Shown: positions 38,001 to 50,900 of the stretch, piece by piece
Position numbering within the stretch: position 1 is the first letter of the stretch
How the letters are laid out: each line of letters opens with the position of its first letter
Source of the DNA: Rehmannia glutinosa
Lineage: Eukaryota; Streptophyta; Magnoliopsida; Lamiales; Orobanchaceae
Assembly: GCA_016081115.2 (NCBI GenBank)
Contig: CM071929.1
Span: 4,030,001-4,094,000, forward strand
Direction: 5' to 3'
Length of the DNA stretch: 64,000 bases
The notes under the pieces: model-generated
Told to the model about the DNA's origin: nothing
What the model saw: only the letters and a program-made list of their open reading frames with translations
The model's database searches: none
Made by a program: the position numbers and the translations under genes

Positions 38001-38108
38001 AACCACTAGCTTATAGTTTAAGTAGTATCGTACACCAATATCTTACATTTTTTTTGGAATTTATTTCCACATCTCCAACCATTACTCCAAACTTATTAAT
38101 AAAAGTAG
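38001..38108 (+). repeat. SINE S1 copy with 12-bp duplication
   Basis: Starts AACCACTAGCTTATAGTTTA and ends TCCAAACTTATTAATAAAAG, matching the SINE at 32981. CCTTGTTTGAGA stands on both sides (37989-38000 and 38109-38120). Confidence 0.8.
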
Positions 38109-38120
38109 CCTTGTTTGAGA

Positions 38121-39019
38121 ACTTATAATATTTCAATTAAAGTCTTGACTGTTGTGAATAGTTATGTTTTCTGCGTCAAATCATTCGAACTAATAAAAAA
38201 ATTCCGTTTGGGTCAAGTTATGCATTTGCATTTGGCGTGCACGTATTGTGTCTGTGAGTTCTAGAGTTGTCAAACGGATCGAGTCGGGCCATATCTGCAT
38301 ACCAATGTCGGCCCGCCGCAAAATGGAAATATTGGTGGCCAATAAGTGATCCTCGATATTTTTGGAACTCGGCCCGACCTCAAATTTATAAAAATACCAA
38401 ATAAAATGTCGGGCCAAGTAAGCCTGTTTTATTTGGACGTCCAAAAAGGCAAAAATGAAGCGCAGCCCAAACTTTTACTTGGCCAGGGCCGGGCTCATTT
38501 TAATAGCTTTAATGAATTCTAGTGATAATTTACTTACAAGGCATTTTGATTGTCGTTGACGAGAAATTAGTTTACCGAAATTTTGCATGGTTCACCAAAG
38601 CATCACATAAATCTATAAGAGCAGATCTCTTATAAGATAGTCGGACAGTACAACAGATTGCACTTTTTATACTAAAAGTATCACCCGTCACATCATACAA
38701 TCGTCTTACACAAATTTTTGCCAATCTATAAAAATAATATGAACACCTGACATATTTCTCCAAAAATAGTATCTACAATACTTTCATCCACTAACACGAA
38801 GTGGCTCATCATCATTAGTTTTTGTACTTATTTTTCTTTAAATGTTGATCATTTGTATAGAATATACAAATCCAAAAGAAAATTCCACGTCAGAACATCA
38901 TTACTGGGCCAGGTCAATTTCTTGGGAAGCCTCAAAAAATCATAAACCTCTCTGACTTAAGCGACATCCTTATTGGGCCACTTTTTGCAGAATCCAACCG
39001 TCTTTAATTAGTAATACCC
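38121..39019. other. Spacer with a GGGCC-rich repeat patch
   Basis: 38270-38510 has repeated CGGGCC/GGCCCG strings typical of a degenerate dispersed repeat. No coding region supported. Confidence 0.45.
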
Positions 39020-40389
39020 TTACTGCGCGTTTGGGACTTGCGAAAAGAAATGATATTATCCTTATCACATCTTTTCACTGCATTTGGACTTTATGATTCC
39101 GTCCCGCGTAATAAGAATGGGCTCATGAATTAATCATCTTTTCAATTGATACCACATCACACCTATCAGGTGGAATTAATTAGTATCAACTTATCCTTAC
39201 CAGTTCAATTACCTTTTTGTCCTCAAAATAATACACGATATTTCTATTTTAACCCTGACCATATGAAAATTTACAATGTGCCATCCAGTAAATACTGAAG
39301 TCTGAGTTCAGTATGCCCTAGCTGCCGTGCAAGACAAACAGAGGTATGTACTTCTTCCCATCTTCTTCTTCAATTTGCGTCTGCCATGTCCAGTTGATCC
39401 CTTCCAAGACACGATTAATAATCAAGAAAAGTGTAGAAATTACCGTGTATGAGTTCCATGGAAAATTTTTCTGAATCTTTTTAAGCTCGAATGAAGGAAA
39501 TATTTTGAAAATTTTCGATTTACTCGACCAACAAATTATTGTGAAAGCCCTTTAAATTTTGCAGATTACCTTAGTAAAAATGTTATATTGGACACTCCTG
39601 AACATATTATGTAGTTTAAATTTACAAATGGTTTTTAAGCTTTCCCATTTTCTTTGAACAGATTAAAGCTGTAGAAAATGATTGGAGCGCCGCAGGTACG
39701 GTTTATGGTTTACCGGCCCTGACCTTTTTTTTGTTTATGATTATATTCTGATTGATGAAGAATAGAAATGGGTTAAACAGATTTCTTATATAATCTGAAA
39801 AACAAACAATCTTTGTATTAAATGAGTTTATGTTTACTCAGATGTCTATCTTGTATAATTTTCCATGGACTTCTATATTTTGGAGTTCCTTTGGGAAATA
39901 TTTATCCTTTTTTCTATTTCTGGCAATTAGGTCAGCCACAATAAGAAGGATTTCTTGTGATTTTCCTTCGTACAAATACAGACTGAAATATGATTAGTTC
40001 AAGCCCAAGTGTTATTAGTTTAAGGAAAGGGTACTATGAATTTAATTAGGGGTTCTCCGGGCATCTACAAATGATTGCTTTGTATGGATCAATTTAATGA
40101 GTAGTTTTTGATTTCAAATAATCTGTATAACTGGGATAGAAATTGTGTATATGACGAATACAGTTGCATATGTTGAATATTGTGAAGTTATATCATATGT
40201 CAAAAAACTGAAGCATAATTTCTCAAAAGCTGAACAGCCATCAACAACAATTTAACAGCCAACCCCAACATATAACGAACATATTTTACATTTAACAACT
40301 TAAAAAAAATTATAAAACGGAAAGACACAACTTCAGACTTTATGAGTTCTTAAAAAATGCACATGTAAAGCATAATAAATAGTTAGTTG

Positions 40390-40739
40390 TCAAAGAATTA
40401 ACCTCCACCAGTTCGTCTCAAATGCAATTAGGGGCATAAACTCGGTTGCCATGGGATCATATCTGATGCCATGTTTCCGAATGACCCATGAGAAAACACG
40501 ATGACGCTTAGCAAGCACGTCGCGTCGGGCTATACAGTAATCCAAGGTAAACTCTTTTCCCAGCTGTTTGTTAACCTCTTTCATAGCAATGGTGATTGCA
40601 ATTTTGTTGTCATGATATGGAGACCAATTTCCGGTTGCATTTTCTTGAGCAACATCTCAACAGAAATCTTGTCGGCCTTTTCAGCCCATTCAAGATCATA
40701 AATATAATCAGCTTGAATGAGACCATACATTGGGGCCAT
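40390..40739 (-). pseudogene. Myb/SANT-like DNA-binding protein fragment
   Basis: Starts MAPMYGLIQADYIYDLEWAE, shifts frame by one base near 40620, and continues IAMKEVNKQLGKEFTLDYC, RRDVLAKRHRVFSWVIRKHG, RYDPMATEF to a stop at 40390. The pattern of VN..LG..FT followed by R...L..R..VF and a WD/YDP stretch resembles Myb/SANT-like proteins that accompany PIF/Harbinger transposases and help bring them to DNA. It is about 115 codons, so it is short and perhaps truncated. The family call rests on pattern only. Confidence 0.45.
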
Positions 40740-41780
40740 TTTACCTTACACTGATTGTGGGTGATAGCTTATTTTAGATGGGTACTTCTTAACATCAAAT
40801 GAGACTGAAACTGTATGAGAATTACTGATTAATGTTTAAGGGACTATATTTATAAAACAGAAAAGTGTATTAATGTTAATCTGCCCTCAACAACCCAGCT
40901 TTCATTAGCCATAATTTGACATGATCATTAATAAATATGATATCTGACTTTTTTTTGAGCCCTTCAAAACACTGATTGATTGTAGGGATTATTGGATTTT
41001 GATATAACATCTAGCAACCTAAAAACATATTTTGAGGTAATAAATGACAAAATCCTAATTGGATTTACTTGTGCAAGAGAAAGAGTGTGGAAGTGGTTGT
41101 GTTGTTAATTGCATATGCCTCATTTAATGACTATGTATAAACTCTTTTAACAGCTACAAAAAAGCAGTTGCAAACATACCAGATAGTCATATTTTAGCTG
41201 AGAATGTCCGTAAAAAATTCATGTAATGAGAATTCAGAAGGGTTTTTAATTTAACAAGGACTCAAAAAAGAATCAATTACCTCATCATATTCATGGTGTT
41301 TATGACTCAATTAACATACATTACAAATATGCATTATATTAATTAATTCATCATATTCATGGCAAAATATGTATTTAGACAAATCCTTCTCATTGGAAAA
41401 ACCATGGGTATGAATCCAAAATACTAGAATGGACGGATTAATTAATGTGAAGAACACATTAGTTATCATTTTGTATTATGTATACAAATCAGAACAAGAG
41501 GGTAGCATCACATTTTAGATGTCCATCACAATAAGAAGATAACGGGTAACATAATATTGTTCTACGGGCTCTGATAATTAAAATACTTAAAAGAGGCTGA
41601 CTTATATCTAAATCTAATAGCATAAGATTTAACAAGTACAATGCAATTCTAACTAATTAATGCCGATCCAACCTAAGCACGTGATTCTGACCAAAATGCG
41701 TCAAGTTCCAAAATAAAACGTACCATTTTAGATTCACCGTACAACAACCATCCAACTAGTAGAAGTATGATTGTTAGACA

Positions 41781-42208
41781 CTATGACGAAATAGCACACT
41801 TTAAAAGACGCCGACATTTTTCTTCAGTCTGTGCTAATTTGTCCTTTGTAGTTTTCAACTTAGCCGCTAAACCAACAATTATATCGGCGGAACGGTCGTT
41901 CAATTGTGGATCAAGCCAAACAAAGTAGCCACATTTATTGGGCTGCATTACCAAGTATATTATTAAAGTTAAATATACATCTACAGAAATCATACACATA
42001 TCAAACTTACATGAATATGATTAAAAAGACTTATCCCTCTATTAGTACACGACATGAAACGCCTGCCAGGGTTAGCTTTCGTCCATGAAGTTTGCACCCT
42101 CAGTGCGATGCCGCAATAGCACACGATATTAGTATTCATATTGCTGCTCCGTCCCCGGAAACTTGAACTGCTGCCCGTAGAAAAAGGTTCACTGTTGGAG
42201 TTGCTCAT
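41781..42208 (-). CDS. Small GRF-type zinc-finger protein (At4g04775-like)
   Basis: Two exons, 42208-42011 and 41942-41781, joined by a short GT-AG intron in phase, give 119 aa. A Ser-rich start (MSNSNSEPFSTGSSSS) precedes a GRF finger: Cys30-Tyr-Cys32, TSWTKANPGRRF at 40-51, Cys54, Cys70-Gly-Tyr-Phe. The name motif GRRF and the four cysteines are all present. The loop between Cys54 and Cys70 is longer than usual, so the exon 1 donor could be slightly earlier. The C-terminus (AAKLKTTKDKLAQTEEKCRR) is a likely coiled coil. GRF fingers bind single-stranded nucleic acid in other proteins; the function of small plant versions is not known. It is intact and sits inside a PIF-type element. Confidence 0.75.
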
Positions 42209-43233
42209 TTTATTAGTCGTGCCTTTTGAAAAACACAAAAAGAACATTAAGTCAAATATATAAAACATATATATCAAACTATGTTCAATCGTTTGTAACT
42301 AAAACATTCAGCTCAACAAAATACATACATTACAAATTGACTACTTAATCTGATTCCTAAGGCTCAACAATAAGGAAACTCAGTTAAACTGCAAAGAAAG
42401 GGGTGTTCATATTTTGTTAGAAGGTAATCACAAATCTTGTTAAATGAAGATATTCTAGTTGGAAAAAAACCCTAATTATCTTGCCAAAATAGTGAAGCAG
42501 TCACAAGTGATTTTTTTGTTTTTCGAACCATTGCAAACCACAATAAAAAATTACACAAGTATAATGCACATATAGAATCTACCATTTCTATATTAAAGAT
42601 GAGATAAAATGAACACACAGAATTCGAAACGGAAAAAATTCACAAAAAGCTCGATACTTTGTGGATGTTTAAAAATCGAAATATTAGCATAATGGGTTTT
42701 TATGCTTTCTATACGCAACAAGCTATGGAGTTCTACATGGCTATTCTTCTCCTCAGAACCTTAATTCTAACGCATACAAACAACAAAAATCTAAACAATT
42801 GGGGCTGAGTAACAGATGTTACCTTACTTGAAATTCCGCAAGATTTTATGTTGCTCGTCCACTGTACTTCGCTCCAATGTATGAAAATGGGACTGGGTTG
42901 TGGGGGTAGCATGCGGTTCTCTTCCTTCTCGAAATGGCAGCCACAATTTTCGAGTTTAGGGTTGTAGAGGGAAGAAGAGGAATTCTGAATATGTTAGGAA
43001 TAGTCTTTTTTTTTTGGGTTCTTTAAAACTGACGGCAAAATAGTATTTTCCATTGTTATCACTTATTATCAATGTGTCAAACACCAATATTGACCAAATA
43101 TAAAGGAACCAATAAAGACATAATCCAATACCCCAAACAAACAAATCAGTAAAAAGGATAGTGATAAATTATCAAATCATCGCATATCCAGTATTACTTA
43201 TATAATCTCATCAATTTTCCAAACGAGCCCTTA

Positions 43234-44425
43234 CAATCCAATTGGAGGTTTTCGTCTATCATTGATTTGCGTCTGTAAAAACACTATTCTTTTAGGTTAA
43301 AATTAGTCAAATTACTTATGCAAGAAGCATTAGGGTGTGGGTTAGTAAATATTGAAGGCTTGAGTTTTACGACTACTACATATATCACTATAGACTATAG
43401 ACTATAGAATAAAATTTTGAATTTGAATGTAGCCCGTGGGTCAAAGAGTGTGATACTGAACATTGGATGAACAAATCAAGTTCGAATACATACTTCTCCC
43501 CTTCCAGAATATCTCATTCCCGTTTCCAACCTCAAAAAAAAAAAAAACATTTGAGAAAAATGTCAGTTGCTCTCGCTCATAATATATATATTCCATGTTT
43601 ATATATAGTTCATAGATATATGAGTTACATGTATATTAATATTGTTTATTTATAATTGAGGATTCAGATTGATAATTTTGTGCCAAATAGCATTATCTAA
43701 ATTGCTTCAAGAGAAAGCTTAAGTTTTGAAGATAGTAAAAAAAAATGTCCTTAAGATAGAATTATAATAAAATAACAGAAATGAGTTTGGCTTGTTTGTA
43801 GGATCATTTTAGTTTCAACTTGCTAGGCAATAATAGTATTGGTGGTTACAACTAAATCCTAGTCAATGGCTCCACTAATTAAAATCAAATTAGGTAAACA
43901 TATAAAACAGTATTATATGGACCCAAATGATGGCCCTTTTCATATGGGATAATAATATAGTCATTTATCATTTCAGACAGATGGTCACTGTTTAACCAGC
44001 TAAGCTAAGGTACTATGGAAGATTGATTGCTCCCAATTGGGATTTTCGATTTCACCAAACATGATTATACTGTGGAACTTTATAACCTACAAAAGAACAA
44101 ATTCGAATAAAATTAAATTCCAATAAATTCTGACCTAAGTGATAAAGGTCAGTAATATATATGGAATTGTGTAATTAAAAGGAAATGGCCTTCAAATTTC
44201 AAAGAGTAAATTACTTTTGTTATAGTTCATTTTTATTGGATGGGAAGTTGTTTTTCCATATTGTATATATAATTTCAAGTTTATGTACAAAATTTATGAA
44301 ATATAAATTTTTCTCCCTTTTCAAAATTGAATTGTCCTCCCATCTCAATAAATAATTAAAATTTTGACTACATCCTATCGTTTCGATGAAAAAGAAATTC
44401 ATATGGCCATGATTTATTGTCCACA
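43234..44425. other. AT-rich spacer, no gene seen
   Basis: No domain-bearing frame. An A-run lies at 43533-43545. Confidence 0.5.
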
Positions 44426-44429
44426 ATAG

Positions 44430-44550
44430 CGTTTCATCGTAGTTTCAATGCATCAACTCAATGTTACATGTATAAGATGATATTATTATCAGACACGTGA
44501 CATTCACCTAATATGTTAAACCACCGTATGAAACACAAATTAAAAATAGG
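44430..44550. repeat. MITE family M3 copy
   Basis: GTTTCATCGTAG at the left, TGATATTATTATCAGACACG and GTGACATTCAC in the middle, CCGTATGAAACAC at the right. The same order is found at 8686 and 61040. Confidence 0.65.
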
Positions 44551-45595
44551 AAATTCGGGTGGATTTGAATTGCTAGTTGCGCGTGTCCTCCTATTTTACA
44601 ATAAGTAAGTGAATATAATTGCTTGTTATGAAAATTGAAATATTGTTGCATGTGTGTTTTTATTTGTTGAATTAAATTTGTATATATGTATGTACTACAT
44701 TATCTTTTGGCAAAATAATTGATGGTAGGTAGAAAATCATCAACAAGATACTTGTGAAGATTGATTGATGAGTTCATCACTTACTGCCCATTTAATTTTC
44801 ATGAAATGTGTAGGTTATAAATGAAGTTAAAAGTTGATTTGAAGCCATTGTCCAAATAAATGTAGGAAAGAAAAAGGTGGATATATTAGTCTCTTTTATT
44901 ACAGACAAAATGAAAGCCACACATTACCAAACCCAACCTTAAAACTATGTCTAAGATAATGTTTCACGAGGTTCCACCTTTGATGCTTACTTTATATCCA
45001 CCACCACCGTTGCCAAATTCCACCCTCTCAAATACACTTTGACTAATCTCTAACAATTATATCCACCAACTAAGATAATTAAATTGAATCATTTATTTTA
45101 CTTTATTTTTATTGATAATTTGGACACATTTAAAACATCTCCAATAATTTTCTATTATATCAAATATTTAGCAAAGAATTATATAGGAATTAATGATATT
45201 AATTTAGATGCATATGTAATCTGTCGTGTGTATGTATATTTTCCGAAATAAAATATCAAATCAACAACTCAACAATTATAGGAATATGTGTATGTTAGAA
45301 CAATACTGATCATAAAAATAGAAATATGTTTATTTATTGTATTTCTACTGAAAACAATACATTTGTGGTTTTTCCTACCTTGTCATTCAATCTCATATTC
45401 CACGTCTTTTCATCACCATCTCCTCATCTTCCCAACTGATAAAACTCAATAAATATATGAAAAAATATATTTTCAAAACACCTAAAAACAAATTTGTACT
45501 TATATCACATATTCACATGTTTTTCGTGCAAAAATTATTATTAAAAATATTTTATTAAACACTGTCTCATTCTTTATTATATAAATTGGAAATAG
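44551..45595. other. AT-rich spacer, no gene seen
   Basis: Nothing supported. Confidence 0.5.
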
Positions 45596-45599
45596 TGGT

Positions 45600-45725
45600 T
45601 AGAGGGATTGTGATAATTTTAAAGAAACGAAAGATAAAGGGTTCGAACAGGATTTAACACCGATCAACATCCTTATAAAGGTAAGTGATACCACGTGAGC
45701 CTATGCTCGTGGTAACACTCGTCTC
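45600..45725 (+). repeat. Possible tRNA-derived SINE
   Basis: ATAGTGGTTAGAGGGATTG fits an A-box and AAGGGTTCGAACAGG a B-box at tRNA-like spacing, followed by an unrelated body. Flanking repeats are too AT-rich to judge. Confidence 0.45.
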
Positions 45726-47300
45726 ATTTCTAAATCTATATATAATTCAATATTTATACTTCAACCAAATATTTACTCTCAATTTTCATACAAAAACCGA
45801 AACAACCAAAAAATTACAATTAAAATAGTGAAAATAGAAAATCTCAATAAGAACCCAACATAGGAGGCCTATATTTATTGATTGTGTAATATGTTTAGTG
45901 TTTGAAGTACAAAAATGTAGTTTTATAATAAACTAATTACCAATTGCATGTGTACGGAAACATTTGAGTCCTATATAAAGTCCGATGGGAACATTATTGA
46001 TGCGCTTTTCAAGAAGAATATCTCATTGTAGGTTATAAAAAATTACGATTATGTCTTATTAATTGGATGATTGATTGGATTTGGGCATGAATTTCTTAAT
46101 TTAAATTAGTTAATAATGATTTGGTTCAGAAGTTGGGATGGATTAATCATAAATTCACAACTCACAAGGCGCCAATTAGGGGAAAAAATAGGGCAAATTA
46201 CACTTCACCCCTTCAAAAAGTTTTATTTTGAGATTAAACGCAACGTGGTATATACGTCCTCTTTAAATTTTTTTATTGAAGCATTTGTCCCTAATTAGCT
46301 TTCCAACAATTTTTCCGGTAAATTCTGAATACCAAACCCCTTTAATTACTTTTTTTGTTAGCACAATATCCACCAAAAAATTATCCTTTTTTTTTCCCAT
46401 TGTCTTATAACTTTTGTAAGTTGTTTAATTAGTGTTTTTTTTTTGGAAAGAATTTAATTAGTGTTTAGTTATAACAAAATAGTGTTATAAAAAGAACATT
46501 AAAAAAGTATTATGTAGTTTACACTAAATGCAAAATTATAACTAATTGAGTCCAACATATTACCAATGAACACTTAGATTCTCCATCTTACAAATAAAAT
46601 TAACTCAAGTTGTTTCCTCAAAAAAAAAAAAAAATTAACTCAAGTTGTTGATATGATATATTTTATCTCCTGAAAATCTTTGAGTAGCAAAAACTTAATG
46701 AAGAGTTTAAAACGCATTGTTCCAAAAAAAAAAAAAAAAAGCGCTTTAGGGTCCACTTGTCAACCTATTTTTTTTTTTAATTTGATTCGGCCGTGCCTAA
46801 TTCTATTTATACCACATCTAACTCGCTTTGAGACTTTGTCTAAGCAATAAGCCCCAATATGTCATCTCCGACTATTTGACGTTTTTTAGAATACTTTAAA
46901 AAAGGAACAATATAGAATGTACAACACTTATATGTAATCAAGATGTAAGTAATCATTTTGCTTCTTTTTCTTCGACATCTTTTGAGTTGGTGAACGGAGA
47001 ATTCCCTAGATGGGTTGAAGATGTTGTATTGGCAGACATTCCATGATTCAATAAAGCGATACAATATCTTTCTTTCAAAAAAATCATGATTCCAGATCTT
47101 TGTTTATTTTTCTTTTTCTAATGGCTAAAATGTGTAATCCTAAAATTTAGTGTAATGGAGTTATTAAAAGCTTCAGATTGTTAAAATTTATCATCACAAT
47201 CAGAATTTTTTAAGAAATGATTGGTAAAATTTCAGAATAAATTTTATCTTATACACAATAGTAATAATTTGAAAATATTACAAGAAAAAAGGGCACACAT
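45726..47300. other. AT-rich spacer, no gene seen
   Basis: 46195-46300 has GCAAATTACACTTCACCCCTTC, weakly like the M1 MITE style. Several A- and T-runs. No coding region supported. Confidence 0.45.
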
Positions 47301-47399
47301 TTTGAAGAGTAATCCACCACAAATAAACTTTTGGTAGTAAAATTCTCAAATAAAAGTATTTTTTTATCTAAAAGTTCAATACATCACTAAAGTATAAAA

Positions 47400-47932
47400 A
47401 TTTGAGGAGCTGTATTGCAAATTTGCAATTTATCAAAAAAAAAAAAAAAAAAAAGGAGAAATCTTGCAAGGGAACAAAGATCTAGCAAAGAAGTGAGGCC
47501 CCATTGACTGTAAAAACCCTCAATTATTCTGATGAGAGTGACAGCCAAGCAAAGCTAAAATCTTCACACACAACACACAGTGATGAGTGACCTGACCTGC
47601 CATTTTTGAGGACTTCAAAAGCAAAGAAATTTCACTACCTTACAATAAACATAGACCCCTGAAGAAAATGACCCTTAGCTACATTCTTCTTCCTTCAAAA
47701 CTATATATGTGTATATTTACACACACATATACACACACTAAAATGTGTCGGCCTTGAAAAAATGTAGGGCCCATCTTTGGGATCAATCTGAAAAAGTTTT
47801 TTCCAGTTTTTTTGCATGTGCCCACCTCACATCTGCAACTCTTCATATTCAAGAATTTGCATTTGGGTCCTTTTAATAAAAAAGGGATTTATATTTATTT
47901 GTATTTTCGTGAACCAAAAAAAAGATTACATT
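47400..47932 (+). promoter_or_regulatory. Presumed promoter and 5' leader of the CIP7-like gene
   Basis: Less AT-rich than the spacer. A palindromic stretch at 47701-47740 (TATATATGTGTATATTTACA then CACACATATACACACAC) lies about 200 bp before the start codon. No defined TATA box or leader intron can be assigned. Confidence 0.35.
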
Positions 47933-50900
47933 ATGGATTCAAGAACTCTGCTTGATTATGCTCTGTTTCAATTGACACCAACAAGAACCAGGTATGCCCT
48001 TTTTGAACTTATTTATTTATTTTGGTATATGACATTATTTTTTCACCAATGAATTTGGAATTAATTTTTTTTTCAAAAATAAAGGTGTGATCTTGTGATA
48101 TTTGCTGGGAAAAAGAGCGAGAAAATAGCATCAGGGTTGTTGGAACCTTTTGTTTCTCATCTGAAATCTGCTAAAGATCAAATATCAAAAGGTGGATATT
48201 CAATTAATCTTCAGCCCATCTCTTCAGATGATTGTTCATGGTTCACTAAGGCCACCTTAGAAAGGTATTTATTGTTTATGTTATGGGTTTTATTACCTTT
48301 GGGGCCATTTACTGTTATGTTTGTGGGAGTAATTTTTTTAAAAAAATAATTTTTTTTTAAATTTTTTAGGTTTGTGAGGTTTGTAAGTACACCTGAAGTT
48401 CTTGAGAGATTTGTTACCATTGAGAAAGAGATCAATCAGATTGACAGCTCAATTGATGAATCAAATGAGCAAATAAATGGAACAGTTGAGGTACAAGGTA
48501 TGGATTATATGAATTGAGAAGCAAAGTTTTTTTTTTTTGGTAGGGGTAATTACAGAAACTACCCTGAGGTTTAGCCTAATTACAAAAAAACCCAGATATC
48601 TTTTGAAATTACAAATATTCGTTTGATATTTGTTTTTATCATACAAATTGCACCCTCAAGAGGTATTTGTTAGGTAAGTACAAATCTGAAAGATAACTGA
48701 AGTTTTTCATAATTAAGCTAAACCTCAGGGGTAATTTAATTATTTCTTTTTTGTTCGACTTTATTGATTAGTGGCTTGAATGTAGCATGTATGTTCTTGT
48801 GATCTCCACTGAAAACCTTATTGTCATGTGGATTTCACTCTCAAGTCTTAATTTAGTCTATTATTGGGATTTCAAGATCTTTTAAATAGTTCGTTTGGGG
48901 ACGATATGCATGCTGGTATTTGGATGGAAGGATTTGAGTTCGAAGAAAGGATTTCAAATGATTATATAGCTCAAATCAATGAATTGAAATACATTGTAAT
49001 AACATGAAAATTTAAACTAGTTCAAAAGTGAAATTCTTAACTCCAAATCCATCAATCAAAACACAAGATGCATTTTATGGTTCTGCGATCTCTTTTATAC
49101 ACACTCACATAGGTTTTTTTTTTGGTATATATTCTTTATTGTTTATTGCATTGTTGTATTTACCAGGTCCAACTACACCGGAAAAGCTAAATTGAAGAAA
49201 TCACCAATATTTCCATGATTGTAATAAGAGTTAGTGATTGTACGGAGAAATGGAGCGAACATTGTGTAATTAGTTTACGCTAGTTCGTCATTTTCTAGTT
49301 ATATGCTTTCTTAGGACAGACAATGTGAGATTTTGTTGAACTGTTTGACTGAACCCTGGAATTTTCAAATTTCAGTGAACTTGCAAGTACTTGACTTAGT
49401 ATACATAAATTATTCCACCTACATGAGCTAACGGCAATTGTGGAAATTACCAGGCACTGCCTCTGCAACTGATGGAGATCCCAAAATTCCGGTTGTTCCG
49501 TCTAAGGTGCATCATTGTAAAATTTGATTTATTATTATTTTTATTTCTGATTGGATTTATTGGTAAATATTTGTTCATAACTTATCATTTAACTTCCACT
49601 TCAGTCCAAAGTTCAGACCAATGATACTGAAGCAGAAGAAAAACCGAAGTAATTTCTTGAACTTTATTTATTTCTATTCGCGAAGTTACAAACGCTAGAA
49701 ATTAGTTGTAATTATTTTCTACACGGCATGGATAGGATTCGTCTTCAACGTGTGTTGGAATCTCGGAAGGCAGTTCTCAAGAAAGAGCAGGCCATGGCTT
49801 ATGCTCGTGCGCTGGTGGCAGGATTTGAGATGGATTATATATACGATCTTGTATCTTTCAGTGATGCTTTTAGAGCTCAGCGTTTAAGGTAGGAATTCGT
49901 AAGTAACGCTGGATAGCTGTTAGGAGCTTATAAGCTGTTTTGAAAAAACTCTTCCATTTTTATTTTTGAAAATAAGATCTTATTCTAACAACCTCCTTTA
50001 ATTTGACCTACTAACATCTTAAAATATCCATTATCATATTTTATCAAAACAATTTAACAACTTATTGTCAAAATAATATCTACATCTTATAAGCTCTAAA
50101 ACATGTTATCGATGTAGGTGCTTTAAATAAGTTTAGCCAAACACCTTCTAACTTCTTATGTCGATGTCTCGACTATTATGTCATTTTTGTTTACTTACTC
50201 TGAAGTAAGAAAATCACTTTTTGTTGTATGTAGGGAAGCATGTATAAACTTCATGGAACTATGTAATAAGAAGAACGACGACAAGATTTGGATGGATGAA
50301 GTTGCAGCGATGCAAGCGTCGTATTTGGGAGCATCTGGAATTATACTTGCTGGTGAAAATAATGGCCTATCTCAGACTGGGCTACCTAAGAGTTCAACAT
50401 CTGATTCCATCATGAGACATGGAAGTATGGACACTAGCGAAGGTAATTTTGTTCAGCTGTAAACTGTTCAAGTAGTCTAAACAAGGATGTGCCATGTGCC
50501 TAAATAGGTTGAAATTCGATAGAAAGTCTCATATCTTAAGATAGGGCGATTTACAATCCTACGTTGGATAAGTCCGGTATTGGGAGTGTTTGCAAAAATG
50601 TGTGGTTTTAGAAGAAGTGATTTCTTGTAGCAGAAATAAAACCAATTGAGAATCAAAAATTGGCATTATTTGAAAATAGAATGATCAAAAGTTGAGAGTG
50701 TTTGGTGAAAAAGTTGTAAAAGTCAAACCAGAAGCATAATTAGAAATCTAAAGCATCCATCTCCTGCATTTAGATTTTGATTAAATGAAGCACAATCAGA
50801 AGCAAAAGTTGGCAAATGCAAACACTAAAATGTGTTTTTTTCAGCCAAAAGATGAGAATCACTTTTTTTTTAGTGATTGCAAACACTCCCATTCTTGGCT

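Larger units (their letters stand above)
39023..43230. mobile_element. PIF/Harbinger-type element carrying GRF and SANT-like genes
   Basis: Ends CTGCGCGTTTGGGAC and, in reverse from the right, GGGCTCGTTTGGAAAA. The GC.CGTTTGG core is typical of PIF/Harbinger termini. The direct repeat TTA flanks it (39020-39022 and 43231-43233), the superfamily's target. Inside, on the minus strand, are a two-exon GRF zinc-finger gene (41781-42208) and a Myb/SANT-like fragment (40390-40739). I find no DDE transposase. At 39662-39695 a short exon-like block on the + strand (after TTGAACAG, before GTACGG) may belong to a captured fragment. Total length is 4208 bp. Confidence 0.6.

Noticed and set aside
38190..38510. 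Open frame and CGGGCC repeats
   Set aside because: Looks like a degenerate dispersed repeat; no protein family.
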